A stretch of 64,000 nt of DNA from Tethya wilhelma (taxonomy: Eukaryota > Porifera > Demospongiae > Tethyida > Tethyidae): the NCBI GenBank assembly GCA_964030475.1, contig CAXIPT010000001.1, positions 17,706,514 through 17,770,513 of the forward strand, written 5' to 3'. Of this stretch, positions 1-17,063 are shown in pieces. The position numbers and the translations under genes are program-made. How positions within the stretch are numbered: position 1 is the stretch's first letter; each line of letters starts with the position of its first letter. The notes under the pieces were generated by a model. The model was not told the origin of the DNA. It searched no databases and saw only the letters and a list, made by a program, of their open reading frames with translations.

Positions 1-1163
1 CCTTGCGCTAGCTTGCTGCTGGGACTCCAACTCAAACTGAAAGTGAAAATAATGATAATTGAACAGTAACTGTTGCCATGGAGACAGATATTGGACTTAC
101 TCTGAGCTGGTTGAGTTTAGCTTCTTTGGTTTTCAAGTCGTTTCTTGTCTGTTCGATGGCTGACTCTGTGTTGGCCAGCTTCACATTAGTGGCAGCTAGT
201 TCTCCCTTTGTCCTTTCAAGCTGAGAAGTAACACTTGCAAGCTGAAGAGAAGTGGTGAATGAAAACAATGTTGATAGTGTAAGCAAAAAAATTTAATACT
301 TCACAATAAGTTGATCTACCCGACAAACTTCAGTGGACACTTCCACCCACCCACCTCTTACCTGTTGGTTTAGTGCCTGGTTGTCTTGAGAGAGACGAGT
401 GGCTTTACTGGTGAGGATCTCTCCAACTGAGTCAGCTGCCACTCCCTCAATGGAGCACCCAAACCACTGAGCCAGCCTCGCACAAGAGGACTGGAGCTGA
501 CGAAGGATGAAACAAAAGAGCAAAGTAATTCAATAGGATTCATTTAGAGAAGAAAGAATCTTTATTGCAGAAATATATACCTGTGTGTAATTCTCCTTGC
601 AGTGCTCCAGCTCTCTGATCCTTGCCATCAACTGGAGATTCTCACTCCTATTGTTTCATAGCAGAGTCATTAACAGTATTATTGTGATAACCACTTTAAG
701 TTATTAGTCGCCATAGCAACACACTACAACCATCCAACTCACCGCAAGGCACTGACACTCTTCTCCTTGCGATCCAACTCACTTTTGGACACTCGCACAA
801 ACTCCAACGACTAGAGTCAAAGTTTATGACACCCTTTAAACTTTGCACAGATTATGTACAAATTATCTTGCTTGCCTTCCTGTCCAGGGAAGTGTGGGGT
901 CGTGAAGGCATGCTCATCATTGCTGAGCTCTTCATCATGAGCGCAGGAGGAGGAGAGGGAGAGAGAGAAGCAGGTTGCGAGGAGGGCCTCACCATCATGA
1001 TGCCTGTGGACGGACTGGTGCTCTTGTTGGGTGAGGAGAAGCTACCCGTGAGGTCAATCACCCCCGAGTCACCAAGGCACGAGGACCCGCTCTTTGTGTT
1101 TCTCTTGCTCGCAGCTTCCACGAGGCTTGGCTTGGACTTGGGTATGGCGGGCAGTGGATCCAT
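1..1163 (-). CDS. coiled-coil protein of unknown family, 5' part (window edge)
   Basis: Six exons are visible on the minus strand: 1163-876, 810-743, 647-581, 496-362, 241-101 and 36-1, and all phases join cleanly. The start MDPLPAIPKSKP is at 1163. Residues 1 to about 96 are low-complexity and rich in Ser, Pro and Met, as in disordered tails. After that the protein is heptad-like and rich in Glu, Lys, Gln and Leu (for example ELDRKEKSVSALR and RTKGELAATNVKLANTESA), so a long coiled coil is likely. The first intron appears to use a GC donor (AAG|GCAAGC). I do not recognise the family; a cytoskeletal, centrosomal or chromosome-associated scaffold is possible but not shown. It is divergent from the TADA2B-like gene, with 169 bases between start codons. 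The 3' end lies outside the window. Confidence 0.7.
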
Positions 1164-1332
1164 GCCTTCAGGCTACTGCAATTATAGCTCGGGGTCAGTG
1201 CAGAGCTCACATCAAAGAGAATGTGGTTTGCCGTCTTAGCTCGTTGCTATGGTAATAAGTGAAAAGGATCACGTGATTAGATCTAATCATCATTCTTGTG
1301 GGACCGGAAAAATACATTTTTAACAGAGTAAA
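1164..1332. promoter_or_regulatory. shared head-to-head promoter, coiled-coil gene / TADA2B
   Basis: Only 169 bases separate the two divergent start codons. A CACGTGAT E-box-like motif lies near 1270, followed by the small palindrome TTAGATCTAA. Promoter function is inferred from the geometry; no TATA box is evident. Confidence 0.5.
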
Positions 1333-2791
1333 ATGGCGGACGGTAAGCTAGTATTTAGAATTTTACAGATTCTGTAGTAACCCTTGTGTTTTTCCTTCTG
1401 TAAATGACCTCCCTCTCTCGCCGTGCCTCCCCCAGACGACACCCAGCGGTACCAGTGCGTCTACTGCGGCTGTGACATCACCCTCAGACTCAAATGTGCT
1501 GTGTGTCCGGACTTTGACCTTTGTCTTGAGGTACAGTAACTACTAAATGTCTCATTGCTCCACTCCCTGACTCATTGTGTGTTCATGCGACGTGTGTAGT
1601 GTTTCGCAGCTGGTGCTGTGGCCGGGGGACACAAGAGAGACCACGCCTACCAATTAATAGTGAGTTAACTGATCAATCCAGGGGGTACGTTTGTAAATTA
1701 TGTCCATGGTAATGTCTCGCCTAAAATCATTTTGCCTGCAGTACAAGTGATATGATTATGTGGTTTATGTAATACACATAATATTGAAAATGTTTAGCTA
1801 AGCCTTCATACATAGCATAATTATTACATTAGTGAAATGATTGCATGTCTAGCTAATCTGATCAAGTTAGTTAGGCTGTAAGAATGATTCACATCACTGA
1901 ATGTGACCCCTCCCTCCCTCTGTGTGTGTGTGTGTCCAGGATGAAGGTAGCTTCCCCCTGCTGGTGGACGACTGGGGTGCCATAGAAGAGGTGCTCTTAT
2001 TGGACGCTGTAGAGCAGGACGGGTTTGGAAACTGGTAGGTACCACATGTACTGTGATTGTGTATGAGTATTGAAGTGCCAGAGATTGAGAAATTCTTTGC
2101 TTTTGGCAATCTTTACCAAATCGGTAGAAATGGTGAAAATTAAATGAGTAATTTTGTGACTAATACATATTGTGTGTCTTTATTTCCCTCCAGGGAGGAC
2201 ATTGCTGCTCATGTCGTCACAAAGACAGCCAGAGGTATGTAGCAATGGTGGACTGTTTCTCCTCAGCACATAAACTTAAGTCTATTTGCGTTCACCTGAG
2301 TCATGGAAGTGTACTTGCTTTGATGTGGTCACAATACTTATAGACACAGAGATTCTGACTGGTAAAGGGTGGTTGGGCACTATGTGAGATTTACTATTTA
2401 ATGGTGGTTGAAATATTGAAATTGGTTGATATACGGTCAAGTATTTGGTGGGAAAGAAAAGGTTTAAGTGAACACAAATAAACTAAAGACCTATTTTGAG
2501 GGTTTGGTAACAATCTATGTAACTTTCTATGTGATCTGGAATAATGTCTATCATGTTACTTTGATTCTACAGAGAGCAAGGAGCACTACAGTGACTACTA
2601 CATCAATGGAGTGATAGGAGATGGTATGTAGGTATACACATCATTGTAATGTGTGTTATGAGTCCATTCCTGAAACCTGTCACCCTCCATACACAGGCTG
2701 TATACCTCCCAAGCACCACTCTACTATACTGGAAGGCTGTGGTGGAGAAAGTAAGTCCAATTTCTCACCCCCTCACCTCAAGCATGTCCTT

Positions 2792-2827
<36 letters not shown>

Positions 2828-2943
2828 CCACCCCCCCTCCTGCTTCAGTTCCTCCTCCCATTCCTAACTTCACTCCTGTTAAGCTGGAACATGCTGAGCA
2901 GCTGGAGCTGGGGTACATGCCCCTCAGAGATGACTTTGAAAAG
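1333..2943 (+). CDS. TADA2B: TADA2B-like transcriptional adaptor (SAGA subunit), N-terminal part only
   Basis: Exons are 1333-1342, 1436-1530, 1600-1659, 1940-2034, 2194-2234, 2573-2623, 2697-2750 and 2849-2943, giving 167 in-frame codons. Residues 6-50 form a ZZ zinc finger (CVYCGC, CAVCPDFDLC, then HKRDHAY). It is followed by a SANT/Myb domain with W-G-A-I-E-E, LLLDAVEQDGFGNWEDIA and an EHYSDYYI-type third helix. The segment ending LGYMPLRDDFE is a signature of ADA2 proteins and fits TADA2B better than TADA2A. In the family these proteins bridge GCN5/KAT2 to the SAGA complex. The last visible exon ends at AAG|GCAAGC, a possible GC donor, but no middle region or SWIRM domain appears before the next gene starts at 3115. 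Reading through gives a stop 7 codons later. The gene is therefore truncated, rearranged or mis-assembled here. Confidence 0.85.
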
Positions 2944-3114
2944 GCAAGCCTAATCATTGTATAACATTTGTTCCTTGCAAAACAACAATTCTGCCTCAAA
3001 TGTGAATACAAGAGATACATGGGCTGCTTGTCGTTGTAAGGACATTCCAAAGCTGTTTAGACTATTATAGATTATAGAGCTTGACATTGTTATTGTGTTG
3101 TCCCTATACAACTC

Positions 3115-7933
<4,819 letters not shown>

Positions 7934-8133
7934 TAGTATATATTCAAAATTAAATTTTGGTAAACTCTCATTTGGTAAAGGATATGAAACACATAAGAAT
8001 CAGTGAAAATGAACTCAAAATGATTTGAATGTAAATAAAATATTAACCATACATGTTATGGATGGGATAATTGGGGAGACAGCATATAGATAGGTATACA
8101 GTAACAGATGTGTTAATATGATAATGTTGATTG

Positions 8134-10129
8134 TCAGAGCATGTCATCGTCCACCATGGAGCTCTCCTCCTCAGCTTCGAGACAGAACGACACATGAACA
8201 TTGATGATGGCCGCAGGGATGTTGGCCATCCCACACACAGGGCATGTCTTAAACCCAGTGGGTCCTGTCGCCAACAATGTCTCCTTGCTGGTGTCATCGG
8301 TCAGGGTGATGACTTCTGGTGAGGAACTATCAACTGGAGCAGCTGCTGTAGTGGACCTACTAGTAGCGGTGGTAGAGGTGTTTGATAAAGAGCCTTCTCC
8401 TTCACTGTCACTGTCAAGGTCAATACACACGGGGGCTTTTGAAATGGGGTAGGTTTTGAGTGGTGTTCTCTTATTAGAGTGCTGTGATGATGGTTGCACT
8501 GTTAGTACGGGTGATGTTGGGTCTAAAACTATAATCTCATCCAAAGGAGTTTCAACTTTGCTCTTCTTGACAGTGGAACCATTTTGATCAATTATCTGGT
8601 GAGTCTCTCTGTTTGGAGCTCCACCACTTGGTGAGCTGAGTCTTCTGGGACGTTTCTTGCCAACACCTTTCATTCCTCTGTGTTCGAAATCTGACCTCCT
8701 CTTCTCAGCAGCAACAAGTATCTTCTCTCGTAAGCTCTCACCACCTGAAGAGACACCTGCTACACCACTGGCGCCCTTTGTAATATTTGACGTAATAATC
8801 CTGACATCTTTTGGTTGACTTAGTTTGTGACCTTCTCCTTGAAATGGACTCACTTTAGACCCAGGCTCACTCTTTGTCTTGCTGGATGATGATCCTGACA
8901 ACATGTCCTTGATGTTCTTGGATTTCACCTTGTCCTTCTCTTTAGCTCCTTTCTTCTTGTAACCTTCCGGTTCCTTTACCTTTATGTACGTTCCTCCGCA
9001 GGTCCTCTGATGCTCCGCCCACCATGGGTCCCTCGGAGAAGGGGGTCTGTTCATGGCTCTCATGACACGACCAAAGTACGGAGGTCGGTGACGACACGGT
9101 CCATTGCACTGCCACCAGTGTTGGCGATACTCTCGAACCTTTTTAGTGTGAATGATGGTTGTTCTATTTATACAAACAGTTCGATATTACTTGGTTGTAA
9201 TACATCATTCTTACCTCATCATGAAAGCTGTGAAAAACCTACGAAATACAAGTAACACACATTTGTCAAAAGCTACAATCTTTATGAACATATTAAGACT
9301 TACAGAGATATTGGCTCCTGTGAGATTGTTGATACGGTGCATATGACTGAGGAAGTTTGGTCCATGGCCATCATGATCCTGTATGCCACACAGCCAAGAA
9401 GAAGGTACACAGAGAATTACATTATGATACAACCAAGACCACTTTCAATGTTAACACTTTACAGAATGTTACCTTATTGTTGTCAGTTACAAACAGGTAG
9501 GCATGTATCATCTCATGCTAGAGGAGAAAAAAAATATATTGAGCTGGATCATGGAGGGAAAAGTGATGAGTCATGCTTACCAAGAGTGTTTCAACCAAGT
9601 CCTTCCTTGGACGTAATTTCAGTAGGGGCTCACTCAATTGAATGGAGCAGAATCCTCCTCGTCCTTCGTAGGAACACGTGCCAGCACATCTAGAGAAGAA
9701 GAGAGGAACAGAGAAACAAAAGGCACTAGAGTGAAATATCATACAAGCATAAATAGTTTAGGCTAAACTATCTATGATACAAGATGGTGCTGATAATTAT
9801 CTTTAAACATTTAAACCGAATCGGCGATGGAGTTTCACTTACAGAGTCATCCGTTTGCTCCATCTCACTGCTACTCCTTTGCTTATGAGTGTGGACCAGA
9901 AGAACATGCCGTCAAACTGCACAAACAGGTCATGTATGTTGGGATTGGGATCAGTCAACTCCCACTGGTGATCCACCACACTCTTGGGGTCTATATTGTC
10001 GTATTTGGATACTTGAGAGTTGTTGGTTAGGTTGTAGCTCTTCTTCTGGTCCTTCTTGCTTTCTCTCTTGAACTGCTCCTGCAGAGAGAGCGCTATAGCA
10101 AAGTCCAAGTCTTCATCAAGCTTTGCCAT
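8134..10129 (-). CDS. SPRTN: Spartan (DVC1) DNA-protein crosslink metalloprotease
   Basis: Exons on the minus strand are 10129-9843, 9689-9581, 9517-9473, 9378-9304, 9238-9215 and 9138-8134, giving 514 residues (human about 490). The SprT-type protease domain carries DPNPNIHDLFVQFDGMFFW, CAGTCSYEGRGGFCS, the zinc and catalytic motif HEMIHAYLFVT and the third zinc ligand region DGHGPNFLSHMHRINNLTGA. The Zn-ribbon-like region reads WWQCNGPCRHRPPYFGRV. Downstream is SPFQGEGHKL, matching the F-x-G-x-G-x-x-L SHP box that binds p97/VCP. A C-terminal UBZ4 finger reads TCPVCGMANIPAAIINVH with a closing VSFC. The family removes protein crosslinks from DNA at replication forks. The gene shares an 81-base divergent promoter with HAP2 and is convergent with PCNX4. 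Confidence 0.95.
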
Positions 10130-10210
10130 GTTGTAGTTGTATGCTGAGTCAGCACTTTTTTATTTTTGGCGGGAAATCAAATTTCCTGGACAGCTGGAAG
10201 TTCAACAATC
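10130..10210. promoter_or_regulatory. 81-base bidirectional promoter, SPRTN / HAP2
   Basis: The start codons of SPRTN (10129, minus) and HAP2 (10211, plus) are 81 bases apart. The segment holds CTGAGTCAGCA (AP-1/MARE-like, about 10144-10153), a run of T and TTTGGCGGGAAATCAAA, which matches the E2F consensus TTTSGCGC only partly but contains GGCGGGAAA. Regulatory roles are inferred from these motifs. Confidence 0.6.
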
Positions 10211-11381
10211 ATGAGAGCTCTGTTTTCCGTGACAGTATTCTATGTTTTTGTAGCCCTTTCTCAGCACAGAGCAGCTGCCTTCGTGGTAGCAAAGACTACT
10301 AAAGATGAGTGTATTGTTCACAGCGGTGCTGGAGGAAAGGACGAAGAACTGAAGAACAAGAATGGCATGACTTGCAAACAGAAGCTGGTGGTTGCTATGA
10401 CTGTCACTGCCAATGAAGTCAGTACAAGTTGCATTAACAAGGTTTGTTGCTAGAATTTAGCACCTTTATCTTTCTGTTTTAGGGTTCTGCGCAGAAAATT
10501 GAAGCAAACATTGCCAAAGCAACTGATGTCACAGGCACACAAGCAAAGAATGTCCAGCTGGAGAAACCAATTAGAATCACAATTGCCAAATCTCCAGTCA
10601 TTATAAACTTCAGGCTGTTTCAAGTTGGGGTAAGTAAATATATACAAACACACACACACACTAGTTCTCTCTCGCTCCCTCTCCTACAGCAAGTTGCTAA
10701 CTATCCTCACGAAGTGATGAAGAAAAAGAAAAGACGTAAGTGTCGTGATGACTGGTATGCTTTTGAGCGTGATTTGGCCTGCACTGTTGCCAAAGACAAG
10801 AAAGGAAAAAGAATATTTGACAGTCAGGTATAATTAATAACTTAGATATTTGTACTGAGAGAAAATTCACTAGTTAATAATAGTTTCTTTTCTGTATGTG
10901 TACTGTGTGCTGTCATCCACTCTCCTCAATACATTGGCAGGGGTTTTGTTGTCCTTGTGATGTGAGAAGCAAGGTAAGGTATCGAGGTGAGGATCTGAAG
11001 TGCTATGGCAGAAAACGGAAGGACTACTTTGGACACTGCTTGCAGTTTGACATATATAAGTGAGCAATACTGTGTACCATTATTACATTATAGTGATACT
11101 CGAAGTAAATTGGAAATTTAACACTTTATACCTGACTAGTTGTGAGATATTGTCATCTTCATTTGCTGCAGGTACTATGTGTTTGGGTTCTACCCTCCTC
11201 AGTTGCAGTTCAAGATCACCATCAACATAGAGCAGCTCTCTTACAGCAAGAAGGACGGTAGCGATGTCTGGGAGAGTGTCTCTGTCCTTGAGGTGGGACC
11301 TCACAAGAGGAATGCTCGATCAAAGGATTATGGAGTAAGATATTAAACCATTTATATTGCTTGTTTGTTTTCTTATTTTGT

Positions 11382-11419
<38 letters not shown>

Positions 11420-14400
11420 CAAAGTGACGTACATAGCTGACTTCAGTCCCAGTGAGTTCATCAGTGTGAAGAAGCTTGTCCACAGGTACCTCCTAGTGCC
11501 GACAGACATCAATGGGAGGTCCAAAAAACGGGGGCCTGTCTACAAGGGCCAGTCATGGAGGGAACTGGTACGGTTTCATCTCTCCCGTCGTAACGTCTCT
11601 GAGTGGATGGCCATCAACAAGGACATGTTTGATCTAGAGAATGGTGCCTGCAATAAGATTGGTGTGGGCTACTCGGCCTTCAGGTATCAGAGTGATGGCT
11701 GCACTGCTAGGATGGGGAGGTAAGGGGGTTGACTACTTCATCTTGTTTTCTTTATGTGCAATGTTAAGTCATTTACTAATCTCACATATGCATGCACATA
11801 TATACACACATATACACACATATTATGCACAGTTGTCTTCTTAATCAACCCTTCAATATTTGGAGGAAAGAATTGGTGAGTGAGAATCAGTGTCTTCTTG
11901 TGTTTTTTCCTTAACAAAATTAATATTTATTTACAAATCTTTCCTAAGCCTGTCCATGAAGAACCTGGTTCAGTTATTCTCCTAAATTCATCTATGATAT
12001 TTATGCACCCTAATCCACTGACCCTCCCCACCTATTGCACTCACCCAGGATGCCCAGGCGAAGAAGAAGAAAGGCCAGTACATGCTGCACAACTTTGGTC
12101 GGGTCCACTCTCTGCCTCACACTAAGAAGCTCACAGACTATCAGGTCAACTTTGTGGCCGACCGTCCCGCCAAGAGTTTCATCACCATATCCATGGTGGC
12201 GGATGACATGAAGATGGTGGTTCACAAGTCACCAGGAAGGATCGTGGAGTCTTACATTGAGGCATTTGAGGCTCTTACCACAACAGGAGAACTGGTGGTC
12301 ATCTTACAGAACATTGGCAAGTATACAGCCACTTATAATGTGAGTATCTATTGGTGGTGGTGAGTGTGTATGTATGGGATATTTCATTGCATGGTGTGGT
12401 TTCAATCCCAGGTGTATGTTCTTCATTGTTCGGCTGGTATTGACATGGTCCCTTCGGATGTGGTGACCCTTGACCCCAACAGGATGGCCAATATTTCGTT
12501 CACGATGCACTCCTTCAGTTCACTGGGGAAGATTAATGACTGTGGAGGTGAATACCAATTTATTTCTTTCATTATAGTTCAGTATAGTATTGCAATACAC
12601 AATTAATGGCCATGTGTAGCTTCTACTGAGTGTATGCACACGGTATGCACAATGACTGTTTGTGTTTTATTTCTCCAGTTGAACTCCGTGACATTGATGG
12701 TATACTCCTGGACAACATGACTGTGTTCTTTGAAACTCTTGACACTTGTTTCTGCTATGGTCATTGTGGATGTGCAGTAAGTGCAATACAAGGAGGAGAT
12801 AGCTATATCTTCACAGTAGCCTATAGGCTTCTCAGATTCGCTCTAATGTGCATGCAATTGAACTTTTGTTCATGTTGGGTATTAGGAGAGCCTGGGAATA
12901 AGCCAATAATATACTTGTGTCTAGCTATAAGCCACTTCTACATGTGAAACTAAAAAGAGGGAGTGCGTGGCCTTGGTACGGGGCTAACTTTATGTACTTT
13001 GAATTCATGAACTCCATTTGTGTTACAGATAATTAAATTTGGTTAAGGTTGATGCATTGTAGTACACAAAATATTGTGAATAAGTGAAAATTTTTGTTCC
13101 ACACACACACACACACTCACTGTTCCTCTAGTGTGGTAATGCAACTACAGTATGCCCTGATCCTCCCAAGTTTGACAATGGTACAGCGCCCGAAAATCTC
13201 AACAAATGGTTCACAAAGTTAATCGACTCCATCAAAGACTTCATCGGTCCTCTGATGTCGACCATCGGCACCACCACCATCATTATCCTCATCCTGCTCA
13301 TCCTGGGCGTCATCAAGGTCGTCCACATGGTCATCACGGGGGAGATCAAGATGCCCTCAGGGGGAGAGCCGACACAGATGATCATGCAATTTCTGAAGGA
13401 CTTGGCGGAGAAGATCTTGAAAGAATGGATTCCTCAGGCGTACGATAGTTGCGTATCGTCGTGTGCAAAGTGTTCGTGGTCGACGTACTCAGCTGTGTTT
13501 TATTGTTTGACTTGCGGTCGTTTTGCTAAAGAGGCCCAGCTCTCCAAGAGCGTGGAGAGAGGCTGGAGGAGACCACAGAGGTGTAATGGGATGTGTGGGG
13601 GTGCAAAGGTCGCCAGGAGGAACCATCGCAAGCAGATGAGGATCAACAAGAGACGAGGGATGAAGAACGAGACGGCCTGGTTCCAGAAACCATACACCTG
13701 TACTTGCAAAGTCAAGTGAGTCAACATTAATGATCTTCTTTAGCTTTCGTATTTAATTTATAAGCACTGTTTTCTGGTCAACTAATAATATTATATTGAT
13801 ACAGTTACTTTATTCTGGTAATACTAGTAATCAGATCATTTAAAAAAAAAATTTCCCCCTCTTTTTGGAATCCCCACCCCATCAATCAATATCCACACGC
13901 TCTCACTGTGGATGCAGGGACACCATGCCGTGCTTTCAAATCGTGAAGGGTCTCTGTTTCTTCTACTACTGCCCCCTCCTCCCTCTCTACTGGGCACTGG
14001 AGTTCCTCTACAACTTCTTGAAACGGAAATGGAAGAGACACAGAAGGAAAAAAAAGTTCCGCGAGACAAGAGCTGCTCTGGAGGCTCAGAAGGAACAGAC
14101 CTATCTCCACCTGGACAAGTACTCCCGAGGGAAAGTGGAAAAGGAGATACTCAACCTGGACAAGGAGATTAAGACAGAGAGGAGGAAAAAGATCCTTGAA
14201 CGTAAGTCCATGCTAATATCGCTGATGATAGTCCTCATTATGTACATATATTGTGCAGTAACATGTTGAAAGAGGCTAGTGTAGTAGAAGTCTGAAAGAT
14301 ATGTTACACAGGTGCTTTTTAACGTTTGAAGGAAATGTTTATTTTCTGTGATTCTACACATGAAACATTATCCCTTACACTATGTTGCCCATGATGTACA

Positions 14401-15241
14401 ATGCATTGTTTGTCATTCCAGAGAGTAAAGGCTTCACTCCTGAGCTGGAGGAGTTGGCAGAGAAGGAGAAAGATGGTGGGGAGCCAGATGAAGACCAGAG
14501 CTCCTCTGACACCACTGACGTGGATGAAGCCGGGGATATTGATGAGCTACTCAACACCAGAGGAGAGCCAGTCTACTTCAACTACGCCGGGCCAAAGACA
14601 GTCCCCAAATCACTAGCAGTAAGTCCCTCAATATAATTATGGCTGAATGGTGCAGGGTCATTTAACATGGTAGAATTCTCAGAACTCTCGATACATGATA
14701 ATAGGCTTAAATGCACCCGACAATCCATTCTAATTACCCTTTAATAATGACTATTAATTATTGATTACTGCTTAATTGCACTCAACAATCCATTCTAATT
14801 ACCCTTTAATAATGACTATTACCTATTAGGGTATTGGTTACTGTGCTATTGCCCACCCCCCACTATCACAGAAACCTGGCAAGAATTTCAGCATCATGGG
14901 CAGACTCACAGCAGATGGTGATGATGAGACCAAAGTCAGCACCAACAAGTACACATTTGATCTACATCAATACACTTATCAGGTAACCTCTGACCCCTAG
15001 AAAATGATGCATATACCCTCTCTTTAATCTCATAGTTTTTCCATTTTGAAATGAATGAATTTTTTGTTTGTTTTTTTACTAGTTGAAACAGTTCAAGAAG
15101 AAAAACAAATGCACTCCTCTAAAGCAGCCCAGACCACTGAAGAGTGGTGAATTTGAACAGCACCTGGATTCTGCCACAGCACTCAAACTGATCACCCTCA
15201 CACCGCTGTTTGAGTGTCTGAATGGTGCTCAATCAACGTAG
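10211..15241 (+). CDS. HAP2: HAP2/GCS1 gamete fusogen
   Basis: Fifteen exons (10211-10441, 10483-10629, 10690-10827, 10941-11059, 11172-11334, 11418-11719, 11833-11875, 12049-12339, 12412-12547, 12679-12776, 13132-13715, 13918-14201, 14422-14618, 14872-14982, 15083-15241) join to exactly 1001 codons. The start at 10211 gives a signal peptide (MRALFSVTVFYVFVALS). The Cys-rich ectodomain (to about residue 600) includes GFCCPCDVRSK and the family core SCLLNQPFNIW at about residue 367. A C-terminal Cys cluster reads CFCYGHCGCA then CGN. One transmembrane helix (TIIILILLILGVIKVVHMVI, about 601-622) is followed by a basic, acidic-ended cytosolic tail of about 375 residues. The family is a class II fusogen on male gametes of many eukaryotes; fusion activity here is inferred from homology. 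The first in-frame codon upstream is not ATG, which fixes the start. Confidence 0.95.
14716..14825 (+). repeat. direct repeat in a HAP2 intron
   Basis: A unit of about 48 bases containing CAATCCATTCTAATTACCC followed by TTTAATAATGACTATTA occurs twice, at about 14716-14760 and 14779-14825, inside the intron before the exon at 14872. The copies are nearly identical. Confidence 0.85.
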
Positions 15242-15423
15242 GACCAATGTAGAGTCGATCATAGACACACAGTGCAAAAATTCAATTACAAATCAAACAC
15301 ACGCTCACATGTAATAGTATACTGTACATTGGTATACAATCATGTACCTGATGATGCTAGATGTAATTGTGGGGAAAATTTGTTCACTAGTAAAGAAAAG
15401 TCATTGCCACAATTTGAAGCGTT

Positions 15424-15814
15424 CTACTTCTGTTTGAGGTTATCGTTCGCCAGAAAGTGGCCATCCACATTCTATGGGTGTATGGATATGATGGTTTGTA
15501 TGGTAGTAAATGTAATGATTGATGTGTACAGTGTGTGCTCACCTTCAATCCCATCTTCATGGCCTTCAGTCTCCTGCTTCCAATCCTCTTACCTAGCCTA
15601 TGGGAATGGTGTGGGGGTAAGTTGATTGGTGTACATTCAATATGCTTTGTATCATCAGTATCAGTGATCTTATCTGGCTAATTGCTAAATGTTTACGGTA
15701 TAATGTACTGAAAATAAAAAAAATAAAATAAATTTAAAAAACTATGTGTACAAACATTTATTTTGTCTAATCTGAAACAGTTTCTTTCTGATCTGTGATA
15801 TATCACACTCATTT

Positions 15815-15856
<42 letters not shown>

Positions 15857-16036
15857 ACCGTCTAGCAATGGTAGGGACATATTGGTTGAGGTACGTGAAG
15901 AAGAGAATGGGCTGATTTGATATCCACACCTCCTCTATCTGGTTGGCAATGGCCACAGCAATGAGGTGAGCACATCGCTCCACAGACACACGGCTAGGAT
16001 CGGGAGTCCACTCTGTGTCAGTAGTTACTGTCGATG

Positions 16037-16097
<61 letters not shown>

Positions 16098-17021
16098 TGA
16101 GAAAGAATGAAGCTATGAACTACAGGTGTAGTGTACACAGCCTGATTCAATACAATGAAAACTAGATTAACAGTCTAAGGAAAACAAGGCTATCATGTTA
16201 GGAATTTCTTTGAAGCTATCTACATGGGCTGTAGCAACAATAGGAAAACTACCAATACTGATAATGGTGTAATGATATCAGTCTGTAGTAGTATTGACAG
16301 TGGCTGTCAGATAGTGTGAGGCAATCTATTTGGCAGTACATACCAATGAAGAGAAAATTGGACTGTTTTCAAGGCTCTGTGTCATGATGCTAAAATCATT
16401 CACCAGTTACGAATAGGCATATTTACCATCAGAAATATGAATTTTCAAGTTACTTTCACTACAATCACATCCCATACCAGTGTTTCAATATTCACCATCA
16501 TGTTTCTGCTGCTACACAACCCTACCTTTCTCTTGCAGTGGTTTGCGACAGAGGTGCCAAAGATGTCTCTGATGAAGGGAGTGTCCACGGGGCCAGGGCA
16601 CACAGAGAGGATGCTCACCCCACTGTCCGCTATCTCCATCCTCAGGGTGTCAAAATAACCCTGTGAGGGAATAAATAGAATTGTTGGTGTAATTTCGTAA
16701 CGATATCGTACTACAGAGCTCTGCATATTTCTATTAAACCATAATATCATATTTTCAGTGACCGAGCATTTCCTCCCCCCCCCCAATACCATGCATGAAC
16801 ATGCTTGCCTTACTACAGCTGTTGAGGTTAAAATGTCGTTCAAGTAACTTAAGACCATTCCATAGTCTTAGGAAATGCATAACCTAAGTAACCTGATCAG
16901 GGTGTCCAAGGAAGGACACACTTCCTGTAGCCAATCAGCAATGGAACTTCAAACAACACCAACAATTATTAATAATTGAAACTACACTAACAATAATTAT
17001 TGAAACAGAACAAAAACATTT

Positions 17022-17063
<42 letters not shown>

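Noticed and set aside
826..1239. Plus-strand open frame of 137 codons
   Set aside because: It is the antisense shadow of the coiled-coil gene's first exon; splice-consistent coding on the minus strand explains it.
15272..15625. Plus-strand open frame after HAP2
   Set aside because: It overlaps the last two DHRS7 exons on the opposite strand and has no splice or homology support.
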